Origin: Asterias amurensis
Lineage: Eukaryota; Echinodermata; Asteroidea; Forcipulatida; Asteriidae
Direction: 5' to 3'
DNA: 64,000 nucleotides
Assembly: GCF_032118995.1 (NCBI RefSeq)
Contig: NC_092651.1
Coordinates: forward strand, 6,674,785-6,738,784
The notes beneath the pieces are model-generated. The model saw only the letters and a list, made by a program, of their open reading frames with translations, made no database searches and had not been told where the DNA came from. A program made the translations under genes and the position numbers. Shown piece after piece: positions 11,286 to 20,423 of the stretch. How positions within the stretch are numbered: position 1 is the first letter of the stretch; each line of letters starts with the position of its first letter.

Positions 11286-12828
11286 GTGTATAATGGAAAG
11301 TTGTAATTCAGCCTTTGTGCTGCGGGGACAGTATTTTAAAATAATCCATTTATCTTACTGTCTATCTATCATAAGGCTATCAGCCTCACTTGTAGCCTTT
11401 AGTCAAGGCGCACGCGGCACACCGGATGGCACGCACAACCCCAAAAATGTAACGCACGAAAAAAGACTAGCGGTGATAGTCTTCTTAATATAGTTGCGAC
11501 CCGCAAACTGTTAAAAAACTTACTTAAGAATCATTTGCAGCTTTTAAATTAATGAGTAATTGCCCTTCAATTGACTTATTAATGCTACACGCTCGATTGC
11601 CTTATTGTTATAATCACGCCATGTTTTAAAATATAACAAAAATCTTTACTTGATTAGTGAATATTTAACAACTGATTTACCTGCTGATATCATTCTACGA
11701 AATGTCGATATTTATATCTTTGTGTAGTTTTACATGCCGTTGGTTACAGGTGCAAAGCTATAGGGCGCCACCTACAGACATGATGGTAAAATGTTGATAT
11801 AATATAATGCTACCCATTATCAGCTATTTTAATCAACTCTGTTGTAATATCAAGAGCTTGTAAATTGCTTTTTCTTTGCGCTTTTTTGTTTTGACTTACT
11901 ATTCAATGTAAATCACTCAATCGGTGATTAAGAGAATTTTATTTCAAATCTTTGGTTTGACTTAAAAATGGTGAAATGAAAATAGTAGCTGTTTACACTG
12001 TTTTTGGATGTTGATAGAGTATGGTATTCTCCTTTCTTCTCCAATGTCAAATCATTAAGCATACTGTAGTTATTTGTAAATTGAAAACATTTGTAAGATT
12101 CAATGGCAACTGTTTGGTTACTTAAAGCTTTTTTCAAATTGAACTTAAGTTTTTTAGGAATAAACCATAAAAAACTTTAAAAAGTTTTTTTTTTCAATTT
12201 CCTAAAGCTTTTTCATGGTTGTCATAACTAGGGTCAAAATAATCAACATTTTTGTTTTCTAATACACATAGTGCGCTGATGAACCATTTACGAGTACGTT
12301 GCATATATCTTGACCGTTATGGTTCACCAAATTTGTAAAACAATATTAAAACAATTCCCCGGGGAAACCAAAGACACGCACCACCAACGTACATTATTGT
12401 CTTTATACCAAATCTTCCTCAAAATGATCAACTGCTTCTCTATACGTGGATTCTAACCCCAATAGGTCAGCAGAAGCCCCCCCCCCCCCACCCCCCCCCC
12501 CACATTACACATAAACCTGACATAAACAGGGTTGGTTAACCACTTAGTCCGTCACCGTCCACCAGTGCCACTGGACACCCCTCCCCACCCCTCCACACCC
12601 ACCCCTTTGAACAGCCCGGTATTACTTTTTCTCACAAACTAAAACAAAAACCATGGACTCCCGCACCAATATTGGATGGAGGAGAACGATTCAAAAGAGG
12701 GCGCCATTAGAAGAAGTTTCTGTATGACTATATAAACAATGCATCGTGCATCAACTGTACCTTTCGGATGCAGTTTTCCATTCTTGTAACAGAAAATTAC
12801 TCAAAACGACCGACTGAAGAACAGGTTC
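11286..12828. other. no gene seen
   Basis: AT-rich DNA with a C run at 12478-12501 and a C-rich stretch to about 12607. No coding ORF or recognised element was seen. Confidence 0.4.
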
Positions 12829-13326
12829 TTAAAAGCAGTGGACACTATGGTAATTACTCAAAATAATAATTAGCATAAAACCTTACTTGCGGGCGAGTGG
12901 GGAGAGATTGATATCTAGTGCGTTCGTTTAGCTTCCCTGGGTCGACCCCGGTGTGAGACGGTTTTTTTTTTTCAGGACGAACGTTTGCAGATAATTACCC
13001 ACGTTCGTCCTGGAAAAAAACGCCACACACCGGGGTCGGTCGACCCAGGGAAGCTAAACGAACGCACCCAGTATAAAATATTGTGAGAAACGGCTCCCTC
13101 TGAAGTGACATAGTTTTCGATAGAGAAGTAATTATTTACATCGAATTTGATTCCGAGACCTTCGTGTGACAAGGGTGTTTTTTTCTTTCATTATTATCTC
13201 GAAGTCGACGACCAATTGAGCTCAAATTTTCACTGGTTTGTTATTTTATGCATTTGTTGAGATACACCAAGTGAGAAGACTGGTCGTTGACAATAACAAA
13301 CAGACTAGTGTCCACAGTGTCTTTAA
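12829..13326. mobile_element. TTAA MITE, family A copy 1, with nested insertion
   Basis: TTAA at 12829-12832 and 13323-13326 flank an element whose ends match the family A repeat AGGCAGTGGACACTATTGG (here slightly diverged). The interior carries the family landmarks AACGGCTCCCTCTGAAGTGAC and TTCTTTCATTATTATCTCG. A separate small inverted repeat interrupts it at about 12917-13072. Confidence 0.85.
12917..13072. mobile_element. small inverted-repeat element inside MITE A1
   Basis: About 155 bp with long complementary arms: GTGCGTTCGTTTAGCTTCCC at the left and its complement at the right. An inner dyad is ACGAACGTTTGCAGATAATT facing ACCCACGTTCGTCCTGG. Related ends occur at 58480-58556, and the inner dyad resembles 63110-63180. 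Confidence 0.75.
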
Positions 13327-14083
13327 AATGTGCATGTTCACTAGATGTGTTTGTGCACATGTGCTGAAAGGGATCGGAAATAAAACACACATACCAAGGC
13401 CCATTATTGGAGTGCAACCAATTGATCATTTGCCTGGCCGCACGGTGCCTGGCCCACATCTTACCTCCCGTGTTCATCCAAGGGACACGACCTAATTACC
13501 AGGGGAACCCCTGATGAGTAAGTGAGGCTTCCAACAGGGACCCACTTGTTCTGATCCTACCAGAATCAAATGAAGTATTTCTAGTCATAATATTTGTATA
13601 AAATGTAATCTTTGAGGAAATAATAGATAGACAAGGAAGGCAACAAAGTGACAAATTATGTGATAATTTTGTTCTATACTTTTTCTTTTTTTCTTGCTAT
13701 ATTTGATTTATTTACAATGTCAAATTGTAGTTCAGCTTTAATGTTTAATAAGAGTCTTACATATTATTAATTGAACTCACAATGATGTTTTTAATAAGTA
13801 TTCAACTGTCAAAGTTGTACTCATACAAAGACAGTTTAAATGACTTCCCGATGGGATTGTATGTATTACTTTACAAATCAATATGTTGTAGTGACACCGT
13901 CTTTCGCAACTTTTCGCTTGGGGTAAAAGTATGTGAATGCAGTTTTAATTTGCCGATATGTGCACATTTTTTTATCCCGCATTCTAAACCCTCGAGTTCT
14001 TCCAACCCCACCCTTCTTTGAAGTAAGAACAGAGAGATATCTTTCTTTTGTGATGGCAGTTCACGAATTGCATAGATACTACT
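13327..14083. other. no gene seen
   Basis: AT-rich DNA with only short random-looking ORFs. A G/C-richer patch near 13430-13540 has no recognised similarity. Confidence 0.35.
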
Positions 14084-14206
14084 GCACGGTACTTGATACC
14101 GTGGGGTCGAAGAATGTTTTTTTGAGATTGTTGTACCTCGTACAATGAGCTCGTTGTAACCTCGTTGATACCTCGAAATGCCATGCTTCGACCCACGGTA
14201 TCAAGT
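14084..14206. repeat. short palindrome that hosts the adjacent element
   Basis: GTACTTGATACCGTGGGGTC (from about 14090) is matched by its complement near 14189-14206. The right part of the palindrome (TGCCGTGCGGTATC) resumes after 15487, so the 1.27-kb element appears to have inserted into it. Confidence 0.6.
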
Positions 14207-14215
14207 ACTGTTATG

Positions 14216-15481
14216 TATGGTGGCCCTGAAGGGACACAGCCAGTCGGGAATATTTTCGCGACGTCGTATATTTATTCACGACAAGTCGCGAATATTTTCG
14301 CGACGTCGCGAATATTTTCACGACTAGTCGCGAATATTTTCGCGACGTCGTATATTTATTCACGACAAGTCGCGAATATTTTCACGACTTGTCGCGAATA
14401 TTTTCACGACTAGTTGCAAATATTTTGTACGACGTCGTGAATAATTCTGCGACTAGTCGTGAATAAATTCGCGACTAGTCGTAAATATTTTTTCAGTAGC
14501 TTGAGTGTGTAATTCTTACACGGCACGCGTAGAGAGCCAAGCTATGAAGATTGTAGCCACTCAGCTATGTGTATGGGGCCATGTTTTATCCAGTAGAATT
14601 GTTATCGAAGTTCGAAAAAACAGTGTCTGACTTTCATCAATATTTCGGGGGTTTTCAAGGTTGAATTACTCCAAACCCAAATAATTCTGAATGCCAAAGG
14701 ATTAATCTTTCAGTTAAACTTGGTGGGGGATTACGTGATGCGTTGCACCCTGCCGTGACGGAACGAACTCGCGTTTCAAGTTGGAAATAACAACGCAAAT
14801 TGCTCTAACATTTCAGGTAAAAATTGTCAAATTTATTTGCTGAAATTGTCAACACATTATAATTAAACTTATCATTGGGTTGTTTGTAAAATTTACCTCG
14901 GGTGACATATAACGTTATGTTTTATCTGAAGAGTGAAAGTGCCAACGTTTATTGCCTAGCATAGGATAGCCTACTCCTACTAAAGTACTAGTAAAACTAT
15001 AACGTCAGGCCCCGTAGGCCTACCGTAAGGGCCATACGTCAACGTTAGTTTTGTTTAAATAACCCACCATCGATTTGCAAGAGTCGGAATTCTCCTCCGG
15101 ATCCATCATCGTACGGGACAGCTTTCAGATTAGTCTTACTAAGCCGTCAACGTGAATACAGTAATTACACACTCAAGCTACTGAAAAAAATATTCGCGAC
15201 TAGTCGCAGAAATATTCACGACGTCATGAAAATGTTCGCGACTAGTCGTGAAAAAATTCGCGACTAGTCGTAAAAAAATTCGCGACTTGTCGTGAAAAAA
15301 TTCGCGACTAGTCGTGAAAAAATTCGCGACTTGTCGTGAATAAATTCACGACGTCGCAAAAATATTTACGACGTTGCAAAAATATTCGCGACTTGTCGTG
15401 AATAAATTCACGACGTCGCAAAAATATTCACGACGTCGCAAAAATATTCACGACTGGCTGTGTCCCGTCAGGGCCACCATA
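14216..15481. mobile_element. 1.27-kb element with subterminal palindrome arrays
   Basis: Terminal inverted repeats TATGGTGGCCCT and its complement (15471-15481) are flanked by GTTATG at 14210-14215 and 15482-15487, a 6-bp target duplication (7 bp if the next T is counted). Inside both ends are arrays of self-complementary units such as TTCGCGACTAGTCGTGAA, CACGACGTCG and GACTTGTCG spaced by A/T runs. The arrays cover about 14250-14490 and 15185-15460. A unique core between them is itself bounded by an inverted repeat (AGTAGCTTGAGTGTGTAATT and its complement). No ORF of a transposase is visible. The superfamily is unclear to me. Confidence 0.85.
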
Positions 15482-15499
15482 GTTATGTGCCGTGCGGTA

Positions 15500-16105
15500 T
15501 CGTGAATTCAGAGCAGGTCGGTGCTTGCGTAAGAGCCTTGGACAAGGCTTAACGTTTCCTTGTCCCTCCCACTCTACTTTGAACAGGAAGCCGGGGTTCT
15601 TTTGCTTGTCATACGCCATAGTGTCTACGCAAGATTTGATCCATTTCGTCGTCGTCATCGTGTAGTCAGGATCGAGGATTTCAAGGGTTCTTCTTGCAGA
15701 GGGTCGTTGATCAAGGTTTGAGGAGCGGGATCGTTCTGGTCATTTAGATGGGAGAGTGGTGAACCGTTTACGTCGTTATCTTGGATATGGCGGATAAACA
15801 GGTCAAGTGTACCAAAAGACTCTGGGCATGAGGGACACTTAAGGAGACCGTTTTTGACATTGGTTGTTGAGGTGGTGATGAAGGTTGAGGAGGTGGTTGC
15901 TGCGGTGGTGGTTGTGTGGTTGATGTAGACGGTTGGTCTTGTGGGTTAGGTCCCCTCGGCTGTGTTGTTTTTTAAATGCCTCTTCAGTGCGTCCTGTCGA
16001 CTGAATGCTTTCACAGTGACGACACGTGTGATGAGTGAAGTGGCTGCTGAGCCCGATCATTAACATGAACTCTAGGTGGCGCTTTAGGTTGGCTCTACGC
16101 TGCAT
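15500..16105 (-). pseudogene. broken C2H2 zinc-finger coding relic
   Basis: Read on the minus strand from 16105, the sequence gives zinc-finger-like pieces: RRANLKRHLE, then CRHCE followed after a 2-nt frame break by SRQDALKRHLK, then CPSCPESFGTLDLFIRHIQ in another frame. The last frame ends at a TGA near 15660. An overlapping 76-codon ORF (15428-15658) continues with FKVEWEGQGNVKPCPRLLRK. The spacing C-x2-C ... L-x2-H fits C2H2 fingers. The frames do not join without at least two shifts, so this is a decayed gene or element-encoded protein. I do not recognise the parent. Confidence 0.45.
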
Positions 16106-16161
16106 ACAAAACGCAATAAAGTGAAAAACCAGTTAAATATAGCTCAAGATAAACAAATAAG

Positions 16162-16189
16162 AACAAACAAACAAACAAACAAACAAACA
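16162..16189. repeat. (AAAC)n simple repeat
   Basis: Seven or so AAAC units, visible directly. Confidence 0.9.
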
Positions 16190-16389
16190 GATCTCTCCTT
16201 TTGCAATGTGTTGAATCTGAAAAGAACCGTTTGGGTCGACGTTCACATATACATGTCAAGCGATATTAATATAAGTTCTGAAGACGTTAAAACAAAGTCT
16301 GTTCCAAAATGAAAGCTCTTGACAACATAAAATACGTTTAGTCATTGGTTATAAAATAACACTGTTAAAGACTTGGCTCGGCAGGTAAT

Positions 16390-17154
16390 TTAAAGTCACC
16401 TGTAAATATATATTTTTTTAACTATAGAGTACCTGAACAATGTTGAGTAATTATTTTTAACGATTATGTTTTAAAAAAATTAATAAAGTATTGTGGGGGT
16501 GACTCCGCCTGCCCCTTTTATGACGCCAATCGAGGAAGACTTTGCCTCGATCGAACATCGAACACACTTACGTGCCAGTTCATTCAAGTCCTAGTCGTGA
16601 GTTCGTACGTTTCGAAAAAGGATTTTCCTTGCATCTTTTCCGGCAATGTCGAGCAAGTGTGTTGCTGCTGGATGCAGAAAACAACAATTTGCAAAGTGGT
16701 CCGGTCCGACGTCTTTTCCAGCGCTGTGCAGCAAACACTTCTAGCCGTCGTGCTTCGAGAATCCAGAAAACACTACACATTTTGACATAAAGAGAAAATA
16801 TCTTTTTCTAAAACATGACGCCATCCCCAACAATTTTTCCAGCTATAGTGGGGAAGTCGAAGAAGGTTCCTGAAAGACGCAACGAACCTAAAGGAGCATT
16901 TGCCAAACGTGAAAAAATCAGGTATTGTTTCAACTTTGAGGGCATGTTTTTAGCTTGCGCCAAGCGTCACTATTATCGTTTCATCGCGCCTTGATTGACG
17001 TCACGAACAGCGCCCTCTCGGGTCGGGCTTATTTTCAAGTTTATAAATAACATTTAACCTTAGTTAATTGTTTATTCATATTCCACTCATCAAAACACAT
17101 ATTTTAGTGACAAAAACTTTATTTTGACAAAATACCACTTCTAGGTGACTTTAA
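16390..17154 (+). mobile_element. TTAA-flanked element carrying a THAP exon, copy 1
   Basis: Ends are TTAA-AGTCACCTG at 16390 and TAGGTGACT-TTAA at 17154, so the terminal repeats and a TTAA duplication are present. Between them is a promoter-like block (CAATCGAGGAAGACTTTGCC followed by TCGATCGAACATCGAA), a THAP-domain exon (16646-16921) and a 3' block. The same 5' and 3' blocks recur in inverted orientation at 24296-24791 without the THAP part. TTAA duplications together with a THAP domain are features reported for Kolobok-type DNA transposons, so this is read as an internally deleted derivative of such an element. Confidence 0.75.
16646..16921 (+). pseudogene. THAP zinc-finger exon relic
   Basis: From ATG at 16646 the frame reads MSSKCVAAGC ... 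FAKWSG ... LCSKHF and then stops. After the stop the similarity continues in the same frame (PSCFENPENT ... FDIKRKYLFLKHDAIP), and a 1-nt shift restores TIFPAIVGKSKKVPERR. The pieces match the THAP order: C-x4-C, C-x2-H in CSKH, and the PTIF box. Spacing between the second Cys and CSKH is about 17 residues, against roughly 35-53 in intact THAP domains, so an internal deletion has removed part of the fold. The exon ends CAG|GTATTG, a good splice donor. Stop, frameshift and deletion make this non-functional as DNA-binding protein. Confidence 0.7.
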
Positions 17155-17588
17155 TCAATTTAATTATATGTGTGTGGTTAAACCATGAACTCGAACACAT
17201 TACATGTATATGCAACTAGTCTATCTCTCTCAGGTTGACGTTAACATATATCCATATACATGTAGATACATACACAAAACCACACTTGATAATCAAAAAA
17301 AAAACTGACCCCCCGAAAATAAAACATTCTGAGGTAGTTCTGAGCGTTAACGCTAATGTAAAGATTTTTCTAAATGATGACTCAATAAAACTTTTGAAGA
17401 AAGTCAATAATGTACGGCACAGTTTCGTTAAACGATCAAAATAAAAGCTCTTGAAAACATTAAAATAAATATTGTCCGTGACTATTAAACGCGGTTTGAA
17501 GATAACAAAGTGGAAACAAAATTGCCCCTTACCTCATCATTTGTAGTTTCTTCCTTGAAGTTGAGAGGTGTGTCTCTGGAACAAACAA

Positions 17589-17627
17589 ACGGTCGGAGTT
17601 CGTGGATGTTACACGAACTCCGACCGT
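17589..17627. repeat. perfect 16-bp hairpin
   Basis: ACGGTCGGAGTTCGTG, a 7-base loop GATGTTA, then the exact complement. It could form a strong stem in RNA or a cruciform. It lies about 500 bp upstream of the recognisable retrotransposon coding sequence. Confidence 0.8.
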
Positions 17628-17775
17628 CTGTATGTTCTGACCAGGGCTTCCTACCCCCATATGGACGTTTTGAACTAGCTGGCTTGCCTACCTCAAATAT
17701 GCTTCAATCGAACAGCGGCGTCAGACTGTAGTGGATCAGGTTGTGGACCGCACTTCAATACCCCCACAACCTTGC

Positions 17776-17960
17776 AAAGGGGTCCAGGGTTCGCACTTAC
17801 ATGGGATTGGGTGGGATGGAATTCATTCAACACGACGAGCGAGCAAGCCAGAGTCAGTCACGAACAAAAAAACCTCAAGGGGTCCAGTGTTCAGACTTGC
17901 ACCTAGCTGGGATTAGGTGGGATGGAATTTATTCAACATCACGGGCGAGCGGACACATGC
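17776..17960. repeat. two diverged direct copies of about 100 bp
   Basis: AAGGGGTCCAGGGTTCGCAC at 17777 is repeated as AAGGGGTCCAGTGTTCAGAC at 17877. Each is followed by GGGATTRGGTGGGATGGAAT and ATTCAACA. The rest of 17155-18120 has no recognised coding content. Confidence 0.65.
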
Positions 17961-18030
17961 CGTGAACAAAACAAAACAAGGGGTGACATGAATTTTTTCG
18001 TAGGAGGACTCTGAATAGTGTTCATGCGTT

Positions 18031-19017
18031 TTGCACGTACGTGCAACGTTCATTAAGCTCCTGGCCAATAAAAAGGTCTGCTTTGAAGACTCCATCCCAA
18101 GCCCCTCCCTCTTCAACGGTCGCACAACAGGCGGCAGATGGTCAAAATGTGAAGCCACTCATCATATCAATTGGCTTGAGTTAAAGGCTTGCTCATTAGC
18201 ATTGCAATCATTCTTCTCAGAAGAAAACGGTGTTTCAATCCACCTTAAATCTGACAACATCACGGTGGTTGCTTTCCTAAAACACTTTGGTGGCTCGGGA
18301 TCCGAACTGCTACATTCATTAGCTAGGGAGATTTGGCTATGGTGCATGGCACGGAAAATTTGGCTGTCCAGTTCACACCTCCCTGGTGTGCAAAATATTC
18401 TGGCAGACACGGCATCCCGACAATTTCGGGATGATCTCGAGTGGAAACTTAACCCCACAATTTTTTCAAAGATCATAACAGTTTTCCCTAAGCCTGATGT
18501 GGATCTTTTCGCATCGAGGTTGAACCGCCAATTGTTACCGTATGTTTCATGGCGAGCTGACCCAGCCTCTGTTCACACAGACGCATTCACTTTAGACTGG
18601 TCAACGTATGACTGTTTTTATGCATTTCCGCCATTTAGCATAATAAACAAAGTACTCACTAAGATTGAGCATGACGAGGCGATCGGTATACTGATCGCGC
18701 CTTTATGGCATACGCAATCATGGTTCCCGACAATGCTTAAACTACTTGTCAGAAACCCCATTATCTTGCCTTTTCAACAAGATTTGCTTTCGCTTCCCTT
18801 CTCAAATAGACTCCATCCGCTACGGGATCGTCTGAGGTTGATGGCATGTTCCTTATCAGGGAGGCGCTCCGACAGCAAGGTGTATCGGGACCAGCTTCCC
18901 AAATTATCATCGCATCATGGCGGTCTGGCACAAAGAAGTGCTACAAGTCGGCATTCGACAGATGGATTCAGTTCTGCACTCGGACGGAAACTCATCCGAT
19001 TCGACCAACTTTGGTGA
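18031..19017 (+). pseudogene. DIRS-type RNase H plus methyltransferase-like region (fragment)
   Basis: This is an open frame of 328 codons. The first 30 residues look unrelated, and similarity begins at GRTTGGRWSK. RNase H acidic residues are visible at Glu50 (INWLELKA), Asp75 (KSDNITVV) and Asp126 (ILADTASR); the first catalytic Asp lies in the lost 5' part. Downstream, PDVDLFASRLN, FPPFSIINKVL, GILIAPLWHTQSWFP and LHPLRDRLRLMACSLSG match the region that DIRS literature calls methyltransferase-like. After about residue 275 the frame runs into the overlapping recombinase gene, and its C-terminus is probably not conserved. Without the reverse transcriptase the product cannot support retrotransposition. 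Confidence 0.8.
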
Positions 19018-19840
19018 AAGTGTTGGATTTTTTGACAAAACAATTTTTGTCAGGCAGCCAATACAGCAGTTTAAACATTACTAGAAGTGCCTTGTCGGCA
19101 GTGCTCCCGACGCTTGAGGGCGTCACAGTGGGCTCTCATCCATTGGTTAAGAGACTGATGAAAGGGGTGTTCAATCTGAGACCACCAAAGGCTCGATACT
19201 CACATACATGGGATGTGACTGTGGTGCTGGACTATTTAAGAACTCTCGGTCCTAATGAGGGACTCTCGTTGAAAAAGCTTACTATGTAGTTCTTACTGCC
19301 CTTACATCGGGGCAACGTTGTCAGACACTATCTTTTATGAACATTAATTCAGCCCAAGTTAGGGCAAATTCTGTTAAATTTACTATCGAGGCACTTACCA
19401 AAACAAGTAGAGTTGGTAAACCTCTTGCAGAAGTTGATTTAATTGCTTACCCTCATGATCATTTACTTTGTGCTATGAGTGTTTTAAAAGTTTATCTTGA
19501 GAAAACTAAATCTGTCAGAGGTGGAGAAAAGAAACTTTTTCTAAGTTATGTACCACCCCACAAAGCAGTGGGATCAGAAACGATAGGCAGATGGATAAAG
19601 CTAGGACTTTCAGATGCAGGTATAAGGACGGACAAATTTACCGCCCACAGTACACGGGCAGCTGCATGTAGTGCAGCTTCAAGGAAAGGTGTACCACTTG
19701 CAACAATCATGAAAGCTGCAGGATGGTCGAGATCATCGACGTTTGCTAAGTTTTATGATAAACCTGTAGTGGATACAGGGGAGTATAATTGTTTTGCTGA
19801 GAGTATACTCAGTCATTCTGCTTTTTCACAGAATAAGTAA
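18846..19840 (+). pseudogene. DIRS-type tyrosine recombinase with one frameshift
   Basis: The first frame (18846-19289) encodes the N-terminal SAM-like domain (SGTKKCYKSAFDRWIQFC ... HPLVKRLMKGVFNLRPPKAR) and stops at LSLKKLTM. The frame that continues the similarity carries TALTSGQRCQTLSFMNI (first catalytic Arg) and runs to 19840. In its ORF, numbered from 19337, His104-x2-Arg107 (AHSTR), Trp130 (AAGWSRS) and the nucleophile Tyr140 (KFYDKP) are present. A loss of one base near 19283 explains the break. Apart from that shift the recombinase appears intact, so decay is recent. In life it would integrate circular cDNA by recombination rather than by a DDE integrase. Confidence 0.85.
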
Positions 19841-19962
19841 TGTTTTATTTGAAACGGACGATCAGCTTGTAATGTTTCACTGAATAAATGATATGTCATT
19901 GAGACGGTACGTTACGTTGTTACCTTTTGTTCTTTGACCTTTTTGTGATGGCTCCAAACATC

Positions 19963-20384
19963 TCACGTAAGGCCGAAGTGCTAGGTGGTTATGAGGTAGA
20001 ATTTCTCAATTAAACGAAATGTAATAGAATGAAATTGAAGTTTAATTTTGATTCTACCGAGTAACCACTAGCACTGAAGGACTTACGCTCCCTCCCTCTT
20101 TAGGGTGACTATTGTCATTACAAATATTAATATTTGACACTCCCTCCCAATGAACTGCAAAAAGCTCATTTGTATTGTCTACAAAAATGCTCTGGGGTGT
20201 GAACCTTGGGGCTCACTTATATAGGGAGAGGTTTCCTTTTAACAAAGAACTCTCTCAAGTGTGACGACGAAATACCGGTGGCAGGTGCAATCTCACGTAA
20301 GTCCTTCAGTGCTAGTGGTTACTCGGTAGAATCAAAATTAAACTTCAATTTTATTCTATTACATTTCGTTTAATTGAGAAATTT
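19963..20384. repeat. DIRS internal complementary region and right terminal repeat
   Basis: 19998-20090 is the exact or near-exact reverse complement of 20295-20384 (CGTAAGTCCTTCAGTGCTAG ... TTTAATTGAGAAATT). Immediately left of that block, 19963-19997 carries a sequence that would be the complement of the missing left end. This is the DIRS arrangement, where the internal region mirrors the junction of a circularised element. The right end of the retrotransposon is therefore placed at about 20384. Confidence 0.75.
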
Positions 20385-20423
20385 TCCTGGGGCTTACACA
20401 TGCCTCCAGCTCTCCTGCCTCTA

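Larger units (their letters stand above)
18121..20384 (+). mobile_element. 5'-truncated DIRS-like tyrosine-recombinase retrotransposon
   Basis: Order is RNase H, a conserved region with an FPPF motif, an overlapping tyrosine recombinase, and then inverted repeats at 19963-20384. The reverse transcriptase and left terminal repeat are missing; recognisable homology starts near 18121. Known DIRS elements have overlapping RT/RNase H and recombinase frames and an internal complementary region that joins copies of the two outer ends. That arrangement is visible here, as described in the separate entries. Insertion leaves no target duplication in this class and I see none. Confidence 0.85.

Noticed and set aside
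18162..18476. 104-codon minus-strand ORF
   Set aside because: Antisense shadow of the RNase H frame.
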